DNA of 10,917 nt, taken from contig JAODGR010000038.1 of NCBI GenBank assembly GCA_025464275.1, positions 1 to 10,917 of the forward strand, read 5' to 3'. Positions 1-6,002 of this stretch are shown piece after piece. Made by a program: the position numbers and the translations under genes. The notes beneath the pieces were generated by a model, which ran no database searches, was not told the DNA's origin, and was given only the letters and a program-made list of their open reading frames with translations. How positions within the stretch are numbered: position 1 is the first letter of the stretch; every line of letters begins with the position of its first letter. Source of the DNA: Methanosarcinales archaeon (GTDB lineage Archaea; Halobacteriota; Syntropharchaeia; Alkanophagales; Methanospirareceae).

Positions 1-360
1 TTCTTCGTGGGCATTGAGGGTGGGATAGTGGAGCTATTCAGCCGGTGGTTTGTGTTCGGGGTGATGTGTATCATGGACAGGCGGGGGATGAAAGGTTATG
101 GCTGTACACCGCTATTTGAATCACCACCGGTAATAACCGGTGAGCTTTTGAAGGGTAGAGAACTGGGGGACGTAATGGATGAACTCACAGGGACAGAGCA
201 CACGAAGCAGAAGCAGGGTGCAGTGGGGTATTTCACCAGAGGCGTGATGGACAGGAAGAGGTACTACGTTGATGGGTTAATTGTCGCCCTGATACCCTTT
301 TTGAACCAGGATCTCTATTCTTGCTCTTGCCCCTGCTCCTGCTCCCCTTCATCACGATGA
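1..360 (+). CDS. Inosine/xanthosine triphosphatase (DUF84/YjjX-type), 3' part only
   Basis: The reading frame is open from the first base and stops at TGA 358-360, so this is the C-terminal part of a gene that begins outside the window. The segments FFVGIEGGIVE, GRELGDVMDELTG and QGAVGYFTRG match the DUF84 family of house-cleaning NTPases, which hydrolyse non-canonical purine triphosphates (ITP, XTP) so that they do not enter nucleic acids. Family members are about 170-180 residues, and roughly the last two thirds is visible. DUF84 proteins usually end near the ALIPFLNQDLY segment, at about base 318. Here the frame continues for 13 more residues, rich in Cys and Ser (SCSCPCSCSPSSR). That tail lies entirely inside the 3' end of the opposite-strand DUF1015 gene. 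Family assignment is from recalled motifs. The tail is read directly from the sequence, and its function is unknown. Confidence 0.8.
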   Translation, partial: FFVGIEGGIVELFSRWFVFGVMCIMDRRGMKGYGCTPLFESPPVITGELLKGRELGDVMDELTGTEHTKQKQGAVGYFTRGVMDRKRYYVDGLIVALIPFLNQDLYSCSCPCSCSPSSR

Positions 361-1634
361 AACTTCCGCATCACCACGCCTTCCGCTACCTTCGGCAGGA
401 AGAGTGTGGACTTCTGGGGTAACCCTCTCCTCTCTACCATCGCCTTATACTCCACATCCGCCATTCGCGGTGGCTTCAAGAAGAAAGCAACCCTGAAGGT
501 ACCGTTATCCACCTTCTCTATCGCTTCACGTGGACTGGCAGTGAAGAGTAGAGCCTCTCCATGCACACCCCCACCATTCAGGCTGGGTCTGAGCATCGGG
601 TCAATGAGCCATTCATGGAGGCTTATTACATCCAGCCCGACTCGCTCTCCCCTGTACTCCGATAAAGCCCTTATCCCCCGTTCATCAGCATATAGCATAT
701 AGAAATCCTCACGGTCATACATCCCCACTCTGACATCAAAATCGCCACTGGCGTCATGGAGCTTTGAGTAGATGTCTTCCCGGGTGCAGGATTCAATGTG
801 GAAGTGCGACTTTATCCGCTCCCAGAGAAGCTTCATATGGTCATCCCCCAGTTTGAGACATCGATGCCAGGGGAGTAATAATAGCCCCCTGTCTCCCTCC
901 TCCAGGAGCATCATCATTGTATATCCCGGTCCACCATGCCTGCTCAGCCAGTAAGAGGCGGTGTAACGGTGATGCCCATCGAGAATCAATATCTTCCGGT
1001 CACGCATCAACTGCTGAAGCTCCATAATGACACGCTCGTCTGTGAGCTCCCAGAGCTGGTGCCGGGTGCCATCCAGCGAGAGATCCACCAGCGGCTTCTT
1101 ATCCATAGAGGAGTAAGAAGCATCGGGGTCGGGCATCTCTGGCATCTTATAAGCGGCAACGATGGGTGCGAAATTCATGCCACACTCCTTCATCAGGAGG
1201 TATCGTTCCGCGGTATTCGATTCAAATGTCCTCTCATGCCCGAAAATAAGATGCTCGTTCAGTTTCTCCACCCTTACCAGTGCCACGAGTCCGGAAGCGA
1301 AGTAACTCGCCTGCCTCTTACATTCAGGAATCATCTCCATGAGCTCATCCGGGAGCCTGTACGTGATTCCATAGATGTATAATGCGGGACTGGCACGCTC
1401 TACCAGGATACACTCCCTGAACATCCGCTCTATGGTCGTACGTGCGTGATTCACAAATTCACCCTCACGCATACCCAGATGCCGGGTGGTAAAATGGATG
1501 ACATTGTTCCTCCTGATTGAATATCGCCTGTACTGGGCGGTGTCAATGGTATCATAGACCGGGCAGATGAGCTCTTCCCGGTTATTCACTTCCGGGTTCA
1601 GGATCGTCGCTCTGAACGGTTTTATCTCCACCAT
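315..1634 (-). CDS. DUF1015 family protein with a DGHHR motif
   Basis: This 439-residue protein starts at ATG 1634 (MVEIKPFRAT), which is the usual DUF1015 N-terminus. The frame stays open upstream to about 2081, but that stretch is antisense to the HPS gene and is not used. The core motif DGHHRYTA (residues 219-226) and the C-terminal LPQKSTLFLPK (405-415) are typical of the family. The length fits (about 400-430 aa). The biochemical role is not established. DGHHR resembles the ParB/Srx-type motif found in free-serine kinases of the SerK/SbnI kind, and as I recall bacterial DUF1015 genes often sit near serA/serC, so a role in serine metabolism is possible but inferred. The protein ends in an acidic Glu/Gln tail (EGEQEQGQEQE), encoded by a hexamer-like repeat that is also the 3' end of the converging NTPase gene. 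A TATA-like box (1671-1680) lies about 40 bp before the ATG, which suggests a short leader. No clear ribosome binding site is visible. Confidence 0.87.
   Translation of the reverse strand: MVEIKPFRATILNPEVNNREELICPVYDTIDTAQYRRYSIRRNNVIHFTTRHLGMREGEFVNHARTTIERMFRECILVERASPALYIYGITYRLPDELMEMIPECKRQASYFASGLVALVRVEKLNEHLIFGHERTFESNTAERYLLMKECGMNFAPIVAAYKMPEMPDPDASYSSMDKKPLVDLSLDGTRHQLWELTDERVIMELQQLMRDRKILILDGHHRYTASYWLSRHGGPGYTMMMLLEEGDRGLLLLPWHRCLKLGDDHMKLLWERIKSHFHIESCTREDIYSKLHDASGDFDVRVGMYDREDFYMLYADERGIRALSEYRGERVGLDVISLHEWLIDPMLRPSLNGGGVHGEALLFTASPREAIEKVDNGTFRVAFFLKPPRMADVEYKAMVERRGLPQKSTLFLPKVAEGVVMRKFHRDEGEQEQGQEQE
319..347. repeat. Simple-sequence tract in the antiparallel gene overlap
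   Basis: On the minus strand this is an imperfect GAGCAG/GAGCAA hexamer tract that encodes the EQEQGQEQE end of the DUF1015 protein. Read on the plus strand, the same bases encode the Cys-Ser tail of the NTPase. Similar tracts occur near 2435, 3807 and 7107. Confidence 0.7.
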
Positions 1635-1670
1635 ACAAGATACAAGATATTGTTGACTGCCTGTATTAGG

Positions 1671-1680
1671 TATTATAAAG
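1671..1680 (-). promoter_or_regulatory. TATA-like box in the divergent DUF1015 / HPS-RraA intergenic region
   Basis: On the minus strand this reads CTTTATAATA, with its centre about 40 bp before the DUF1015 start, so transcription would begin about 15 bp before the ATG. The element is nearly symmetrical (plus strand TATTATAAAG) and could also act toward HPS-RraA, giving a leader of about 60 nt. A second A/T-rich element, CAAAATAAATG (about 1699-1708), is an alternative TATA for the plus-strand gene. No purine-rich BRE stands out. The assignment is inferred from position and composition. Confidence 0.4.
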
Positions 1681-1760
1681 TAAGAGTAAGAAAGAGACAA
1701 AATAAATGTAGAACTGCTGTTCTGTTCTGTTCCGCTGCGTTCGCGATGTGAGGTGGAGTG

Positions 1761-3092
1761 ATGAAGCGGGGAGAGGGTAAGATACTGCAGGTGGCACTGG
1801 ATGTGCTCGAGCTGGAGAGGGCGATAGAGATAGGGCGAGAGAGTCTGGAGGGCGGTGCCGACTGGCTGGAAGCGGGTACACCACTGATAAAGAGCGAGGG
1901 TATGCGTGCTGTACGGGTGCTGCATGAGACTTTCCCGGATGTACCGATAGTGGCGGATATGAAGACAATGGATACCGGGGCAATAGAAGTGGAGATGGCG
2001 GCTAAATCCGGCGCTTCCGTCGTCTCTATACTCGGTCTCGCCGATGATTCCACCATCCGAGAGGGCATAGAATCCGCCCACAAATACGGTATCTACATCA
2101 TGGTGGACATAATGAACGTAGCAGACCCTATGAACAGGGCGAAGGAGCTACAGGAGATGGGTACTGATTATATCTGCGTTCATGTGGGCATAGACCAGCA
2201 GATGAGGGGTGCGGACATGCTGAGCTTACTGGAGGAGATAGCAGGTTCCGGTGATATCACCGTTCCACTGGCTGTGGCTGGTGGTATAGATGCATCAATG
2301 GCAGCCAGGGCTGTGTGCCTCGGTGCTGATATAATCATCGTGGGTGGTAACATCACAAGGTCATCAAAGGTGACAGAATCGGCGAGAGAGATAAAAGCGA
2401 GCATGACGTCCGCCATGAGCAGGAGACCGGGGGGAGGAGTAGCAGTAGGAGCAGCAGCAGTAAGAGCAGGAGCAATGGATGAAGAGCTCTTTGAACTCTT
2501 CTCTCAGGTTTCCACACCTAATATATCGGATGCAATGCATCGAAAGGGTGTATTACGCGGTATAAAACCACTATTTGAAGGTATAAAGCTCGTTGGTAAA
2601 GCGGTTACGGTGCAGACCTTCGAAGGTGACTGGGCAAAGCCGGTGGAGGCCACGGATGTCGCAAAGCCGGGCGAAGTGATTGTCATCTATGGCAGCTCAA
2701 AGGATGTCGCACTGTGGGGCGAGCTGGCATCATGGAGCTGTAAACAGAGAGGCATCGCCGGAATTGTCATCGATGGTGCAGTGCGGGATGTGGAAGAGAT
2801 AAGACGGATGAGATTCCCTGTATTTGCTAAATACGTGGTGCCAAATGCCGGCGAGCCCAAAGGCTTCGGTGAACTGAATGCCGAGATAAGATGCGGCGGT
2901 GAGTACGTCCGACCGGGTGACTGGATAATAGGAGATGACAATGGCGTGGTGGTGGTGCCAAAGGAGCGTGCCTATGAGATAGCAAGACGTGCTAAGGAGG
3001 TATGGAAGAATGAGGAGCGGATAAGAGAGGAGATAAAGCGTGGTAAGACATTGTCACAGGTGCTGAACCTGTATAAGTGGGAGAAGAAATAG
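1761..3092 (+). CDS. hps: Bifunctional 3-hexulose-6-phosphate synthase / RraA-like domain fusion
   Basis: This 443-residue protein has two domains. Residues 7-215 are a TIM-barrel hexulose-6-phosphate synthase of the OMP-decarboxylase superfamily, with the metal/catalytic signature DMKTMD (66-71) and the barrel strands VHVGID and AVAGGID. Residues 240-430 are an RraA/demethylmenaquinone-methyltransferase-like domain with the conserved G-x-VIDGAVRD segment (D338, R342, D343). In archaea without the oxidative pentose phosphate pathway, HPS works in reverse with the 6-phospho-3-hexuloisomerase: hexulose 6-phosphate is split into ribulose 5-phosphate and formaldehyde, supplying ribose for nucleotides. 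The RraA-like half is related to oxaloacetate decarboxylase/HMG aldolases, and its role in this fusion is not settled. No isomerase gene is nearby. A low-complexity Gly/Ala/Val linker (about 223-239) joins the domains. I chose ATG 1761 over GTG 1758 because AGGTGG (1751-1756) leaves a 4-nt spacer. The gene is cytosolic and transcribed alone, ending 13 bp from the converging PLD-type gene. Confidence 0.93.
   Translation: MKRGEGKILQVALDVLELERAIEIGRESLEGGADWLEAGTPLIKSEGMRAVRVLHETFPDVPIVADMKTMDTGAIEVEMAAKSGASVVSILGLADDSTIREGIESAHKYGIYIMVDIMNVADPMNRAKELQEMGTDYICVHVGIDQQMRGADMLSLLEEIAGSGDITVPLAVAGGIDASMAARAVCLGADIIIVGGNITRSSKVTESAREIKASMTSAMSRRPGGGVAVGAAAVRAGAMDEELFELFSQVSTPNISDAMHRKGVLRGIKPLFEGIKLVGKAVTVQTFEGDWAKPVEATDVAKPGEVIVIYGSSKDVALWGELASWSCKQRGIAGIVIDGAVRDVEEIRRMRFPVFAKYVVPNAGEPKGFGELNAEIRCGGEYVRPGDWIIGDDNGVVVVPKERAYEIARRAKEVWKNEERIREEIKRGKTLSQVLNLYKWEKK
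2435..2476 (+). repeat. AGCAG/GAGCAG-rich tract encoding the interdomain linker
   Basis: A run of imperfect AGCAG, AGGAGC and AGTAGG units falls exactly between the HPS and RraA domains. It encodes the small-residue linker VAVGAAAVRAGA. In this frame the repeat yields Ala/Val/Gly rather than the Gln/Glu seen at the related tracts near 319, 3807 and 7107. Confidence 0.6.
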
Positions 3093-3105
3093 AAGAGACG
3101 GTGGT

Positions 3106-4911
3106 TCATCGCCTTTGATACCATCTCACTATCAGGAAGATAAAGAAGGAAGCACCGAGTGTGAGCACAGTGTACAGTACTCGCATCTCAAACGCACCAG
3201 CACCGGCTCCCTTAGCTTCATCCATGGCGGCACTGCCACTGGTGGCGTACCAGTCATGCAGGAATACCCGCTCATAAAAGGATGATATTCCACGGTTCTC
3301 TATTATCACTCCCGCTTCACGATTATAAACGGATTGCGCATTCCAGTTCAGGGAGGATATAAGCACCTTATTACCATCCACCACCAGCCCCTTGTTGTGT
3401 ATCTTCACCACGCCGAGGGAGTTCAAATCAGCCAGCTTAGCCTCAAGGCTCAGGTTAGCCGCATGTGCAACCCTGTTCAGCTCTGATACAGTATCATCGT
3501 TATCATTGCCGCTATCACTCTCCAGATACCTGGAATCCAGCAGAATCTTCACCTCACAGCCACGTCTCGCAGCGTCAATCAGGGCAGTGATAAAAGGGTT
3601 AGCCTCGTCTCCCCAGCTCCATCCCGCTGAGAACAGCTCCACGTATATGTATTCACGTGCATCCCCTATCATACCCAGTATTGTATCCTGACTCAGGGCG
3701 GAATCGGGCGCCAGAAGGGGTATCAATGTGAAATTGGTTATCATGGTGGAGGGTGCGAATACCGGTGTGTAGGAGGCGCCGTCACATGGATTCTGCCTGT
3801 GCTTGTGCTCCTGCTCCTGCTCCTGCCTTGGTGATACTGTGTGGAACGTGAGCGGGATGGCACGCTGGAAATCATCCATGAATAACTCCATGAAATAACT
3901 CGCTATCTCGCTATTCCTTATCACAATGCCCCAGCCACGATTACCATATGTCTCATCTTCAGGTACTCCCGTGTATTTCCAGTTCTCTGACATTAAGATA
4001 ACGGTAGTATCATCTATAATTGCATATTTAGCATGATTCAGGAATCTATCATGTGATAAGCGAACAGTACCGCCGTTATTCTGTATCTGAGCTGCGATAT
4101 ACCGCTCTCCTGCGCCCATGCCCCCCACCGGGTGAGATTCCATCAGGAGGTGAACACGCACACCGCGCCGCATAGCCTCTATGACGTGCTCCATAAGTCT
4201 GACGTTATCAAATTCGTATAGATTGAGGCATATAGATGAGGAAGCATTATCCAGTTCGCTCTTCAGAACGCTGAAGCTACAATCTGGCGATACAAAGGTG
4301 GTGACACTGGTGTGGTTAGCGAAAAACCGCTGTGGAGGGTGATAATAAGCGCCTGGTGGGAGAAGCACCCAGTCAGAGGCGGTATCTGTATCTTCACAGC
4401 TCTTTCGATGGAATGCCAGTCCCGCTATTGGCTCCTTCAGTGGCACACCGCGCCACCCAGTACCTCTATATGGAGAATCACCGTATATCACCGCGTCTAC
4501 AACTCTCCCAGAGGCGTCATGGAGGATGAGCTCGTCGCCACGATTACTCAATACGAAGGCATTACCGAGTTTTAAGGTGGCAATGGCTCTATCAGGGCGG
4601 TAATATGTCGCATTTCTCCTCGTGAGGTATACACCCCTGCCAGGCGGTATGGAGAGGCGCGGGAAGACGAATACCGCCTCGTTATCTGTGATACTCCAGT
4701 TTGCAATCTCTACCGAGTGAGTACATGGGTTTCTCAGTACTATGTATTCATCCGGCTCTCCTTTCGTCAGTGTGTCTGGATAGAATTCGGTGATCAGGAG
4801 GGTGGAATATGCACATGCAGTGGTAGACAGGAGGATGCACACAGCAGCAGCAACAACAACCACCACCAGCAGCAGCAATACGCCAGCACTCAAACTCTCC
4901 CTCACGCTCAT
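3106..4911 (-). CDS. Secreted, membrane-anchored lamin-tail domain / dual-HKD phospholipase-D family protein
   Basis: This 601-residue protein has a hydrophobic N-terminal signal (about residues 9-30, with a plausible cut after TTACA) and a C-terminal membrane helix (about 577-595) followed by RWYQRR. It is therefore probably exported and held at the cell surface. Residues 36-185 resemble a lamin-tail domain (LLITEFYPD start, EYIVLRNPC, then WSITDN). Two phospholipase-D repeats follow, each with an intact HxK(x)4D motif: HAKYAIID (293-300) with MSENW, and HNKGLVVD (505-512) with SSLNWN. Two such motifs normally make one active site for cutting phosphodiesters in lipids or nucleic acids. The substrate cannot be told from the sequence. 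Six N-glycosylation sequons (N71, N100, N199, N222, N393, N486) fit an extracellular archaeal protein. A RQEQEQEHKHR stretch (362-372) separates the two PLD halves. ATG 4911 is preferred to the in-frame GTG 4914. It is divergent from the Cas4-like gene. Confidence 0.87.
   Translation of the reverse strand: MSVRESLSAGVLLLLVVVVVAAAVCILLSTTACAYSTLLITEFYPDTLTKGEPDEYIVLRNPCTHSVEIANWSITDNEAVFVFPRLSIPPGRGVYLTRRNATYYRPDRAIATLKLGNAFVLSNRGDELILHDASGRVVDAVIYGDSPYRGTGWRGVPLKEPIAGLAFHRKSCEDTDTASDWVLLPPGAYYHPPQRFFANHTSVTTFVSPDCSFSVLKSELDNASSSICLNLYEFDNVRLMEHVIEAMRRGVRVHLLMESHPVGGMGAGERYIAAQIQNNGGTVRLSHDRFLNHAKYAIIDDTTVILMSENWKYTGVPEDETYGNRGWGIVIRNSEIASYFMELFMDDFQRAIPLTFHTVSPRQEQEQEHKHRQNPCDGASYTPVFAPSTMITNFTLIPLLAPDSALSQDTILGMIGDAREYIYVELFSAGWSWGDEANPFITALIDAARRGCEVKILLDSRYLESDSGNDNDDTVSELNRVAHAANLSLEAKLADLNSLGVVKIHNKGLVVDGNKVLISSLNWNAQSVYNREAGVIIENRGISSFYERVFLHDWYATSGSAAMDEAKGAGAGAFEMRVLYTVLTLGASFFIFLIVRWYQRR
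3807..3826 (-). repeat. AGGAGC hexamer repeat between the PLD halves
   Basis: On the minus strand about three copies of AGGAGC lie in tandem and encode QEQEQE at residues 363-369 of the lamin-tail/PLD protein. The tract falls in the linker between the two HKD domains. It matches the unit seen at the 3' ends of the DUF1015 and FrhB-type genes. Confidence 0.7.
4842..4878. repeat. CAG/CAA/CAC trinucleotide tract inside the signal-peptide codons
   Basis: On the plus strand this is a run of CAG, CAA and CAC triplets, then CAG again. Read on the minus strand in frame, it encodes the hydrophobic core of the signal sequence (LLLLVVVVVAAAV). The regular triplets may have arisen by slippage while keeping the hydrophobic run in frame. 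Confidence 0.65.
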
Positions 4912-4932
4912 CACACCATCACACCATCACAA
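4909..4932. repeat. 8-bp tandem repeat over the start codon of the LTD/PLD gene
   Basis: Nearly three copies of CATCACAC (plus strand) lie end to end. On the minus strand each is GTGTGATG, so ATG triplets occur at 4911, 4919 and 4927, each in a different frame. Only the 4911 ATG (and the GTG before it) opens the long gene. The GGTG elements resemble part of an archaeal ribosome binding site but are closely spaced. Confidence 0.7.
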
Positions 4933-4934
4933 CT

Positions 4935-4942
4935 ATTTAATA
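4935..4942 (-). promoter_or_regulatory. TATA-like box for the LTD/PLD gene
   Basis: The minus strand reads TATTAAAT inside the near-palindrome CTATTTAATAG (4933-4943). Its centre is about 27 bp before ATG 4911, the usual TATA-to-start distance in archaea, so the transcript would be leaderless or nearly so. The neighbouring ACTATATCAT (about 4945-4954) could serve the divergent Cas4-like gene. Inferred from spacing only. Confidence 0.4.
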
Positions 4943-5026
4943 GTACTATATCATTTTCATCTGTATCATATCCCCGTTCTCTAAAACCTGTACGGGCTAA
5001 GAGCCGGGCGGGCTATACACGGATGG

Positions 5027-5929
5027 ATGAGTGGAGAGATAAGGGCAGAGGCGGGTGAGAAGTCAAGGTTAAAAGTAAGAGTATCAGAGTTAACGCAGTA
5101 TGAGATATGCCCCAGACTGGTCTATTTCGGGACACACGGGAGCACAGGTGGAGGAAGTGCCAGTGGGAGTGGCTATGAGCATCATAAACGTGCGGGCATG
5201 AGCACAATGGAAAGAATCATACTGAAAGAAATGGCATTTAATCTGCACAGAATCATTCGTTGCGACAACCACGCCACGCTTATGGATACAATTGGTGATA
5301 TAGTGGAGTGTGTACCAAGGATATACAGGGATGAACTCGCGGCGTGTGGACTGGAAGGGGAGGTGATAGCGAGTGAGCTGGAGAGAGTGAAGTGCGCGGT
5401 TGTACGCACTACCGGTATGGATGATGAAGAAGGGTGGCGGATGCTCAGGCATGAGATTGTAGAGAACGAGCAGATGGAGCTGGAGAGGGTTTATGGCTAT
5501 GAACGTGAGCGGATGTTATACTCAGAAAAGCTGAACCTGAGTGGCAGTGTGGATAAGTTGATAATAACGGATGAGGAGCTGATACCCTGTATGGTAAAGA
5601 CCGGTAAGACACCAGAATACGGCATATGGCGAAGTGACCGGATACAGCTGGCAGCGTATGCCATGCTGATTGAGGATGAATTTGGAAGCGGGAGCAGTGG
5701 GGTCACGGTCCGCCGCGGATTCGTGCAATATATAAGGGATGTGGAATTCCGGGATATACAGATAAGGAGGAGTGACCGTGCACTGGCATTACAGATATTG
5801 AGTCAGGTGAAGCGAATAAAGAGAGGTCTCTTCCCACACAAAAGCAGGAGCGCGCCATGTGAAAATTGTATCTACGCAACTCAATGTGAGACCCGGAAGA
5901 CACTTCTATCTAAGTTGTTCGGTAAATGA
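5027..5929 (+). CDS. Cas4-like / DUF83 PD-(D/E)XK superfamily protein, stand-alone
   Basis: This 300-residue protein has the Cas4 arrangement of four iron-sulfur cysteines: C28 in the N-terminal QYEICPRLVYF segment, and C278, C281 and C287 in the C-terminal C-x2-C-x5-C. Between them are RecB-family nuclease landmarks: E167 followed by GSVD (D176), K191 in VKTG, and the QLAAY motif (207-211). In active Cas4 and RecB-type nucleases the lysine belongs to a (D/E)-x-K triplet. Here the position two residues before K191 is Met (M189), so a metal-binding acid appears to be missing and nuclease activity is uncertain. Residues 36-52 form a Gly/Ser-rich insertion. No CRISPR array and no cas1, cas2 or effector gene lies in the window, so this is best called a solo Cas4-like protein with a possible DNA-repair or replication role. 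ATG 5027 is the only good start. The ribosome binding site is weak. Confidence 0.82.
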   Translation: MSGEIRAEAGEKSRLKVRVSELTQYEICPRLVYFGTHGSTGGGSASGSGYEHHKRAGMSTMERIILKEMAFNLHRIIRCDNHATLMDTIGDIVECVPRIYRDELAACGLEGEVIASELERVKCAVVRTTGMDDEEGWRMLRHEIVENEQMELERVYGYERERMLYSEKLNLSGSVDKLIITDEELIPCMVKTGKTPEYGIWRSDRIQLAAYAMLIEDEFGSGSSGVTVRRGFVQYIRDVEFRDIQIRRSDRALALQILSQVKRIKRGLFPHKSRSAPCENCIYATQCETRKTLLSKLFGK

Positions 5930-5957
5930 GTAAATGATGAACGATTAAAAGAGTAAG

Positions 5958-5965
5958 TTATAAAT
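5958..5965 (+). promoter_or_regulatory. TATA-like box before the FrhB-type gene
   Basis: TTATAAAT lies 38-45 bp before ATG 6003, in the 73-bp gap after the Cas4-like gene, and would give a leader of about 15-20 nt. GTATATTA (5974-5981) is a second candidate that would give a leaderless transcript. If either is real, the FrhB-type gene has its own promoter and is not simply co-transcribed with the Cas4-like gene. Confidence 0.45.
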
Positions 5966-6002
5966 GGGGATGTGTATATTAAACAGGGGGTATCTTTAAG
6001 AG

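Noticed and set aside
936..1382. Open frame of 148 codons on the plus strand
   Set aside because: It lies wholly within the DUF1015 gene on the other strand and has no recognisable motif.
1635..2081. N-terminal extension of the DUF1015 reading frame (149 codons)
   Set aside because: It is antisense to the HPS gene and covers the divergent promoter, and the family N-terminus MVEIKPFRAT begins at 1634. The open frame is a by-product of the HPS codons.
1666..2083. Two minus-strand open frames over the start of HPS-RraA
   Set aside because: They overlap well-supported HPS codons, are rich in Ser/Pro/Arg low-complexity sequence and resemble no family.
5003..5014. Possible hairpin GGGCTATA/GGCTAAGAGCC before the Cas4-like gene
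   Set aside because: The stem is only about four base pairs, too weak for a terminator or riboswitch.
5027..5929. A CRISPR-Cas locus around the Cas4-like gene
   Set aside because: No direct repeat-spacer array and no cas1, cas2 or effector gene is present. The protein also lacks a complete active site, so a CRISPR role is not supported here.
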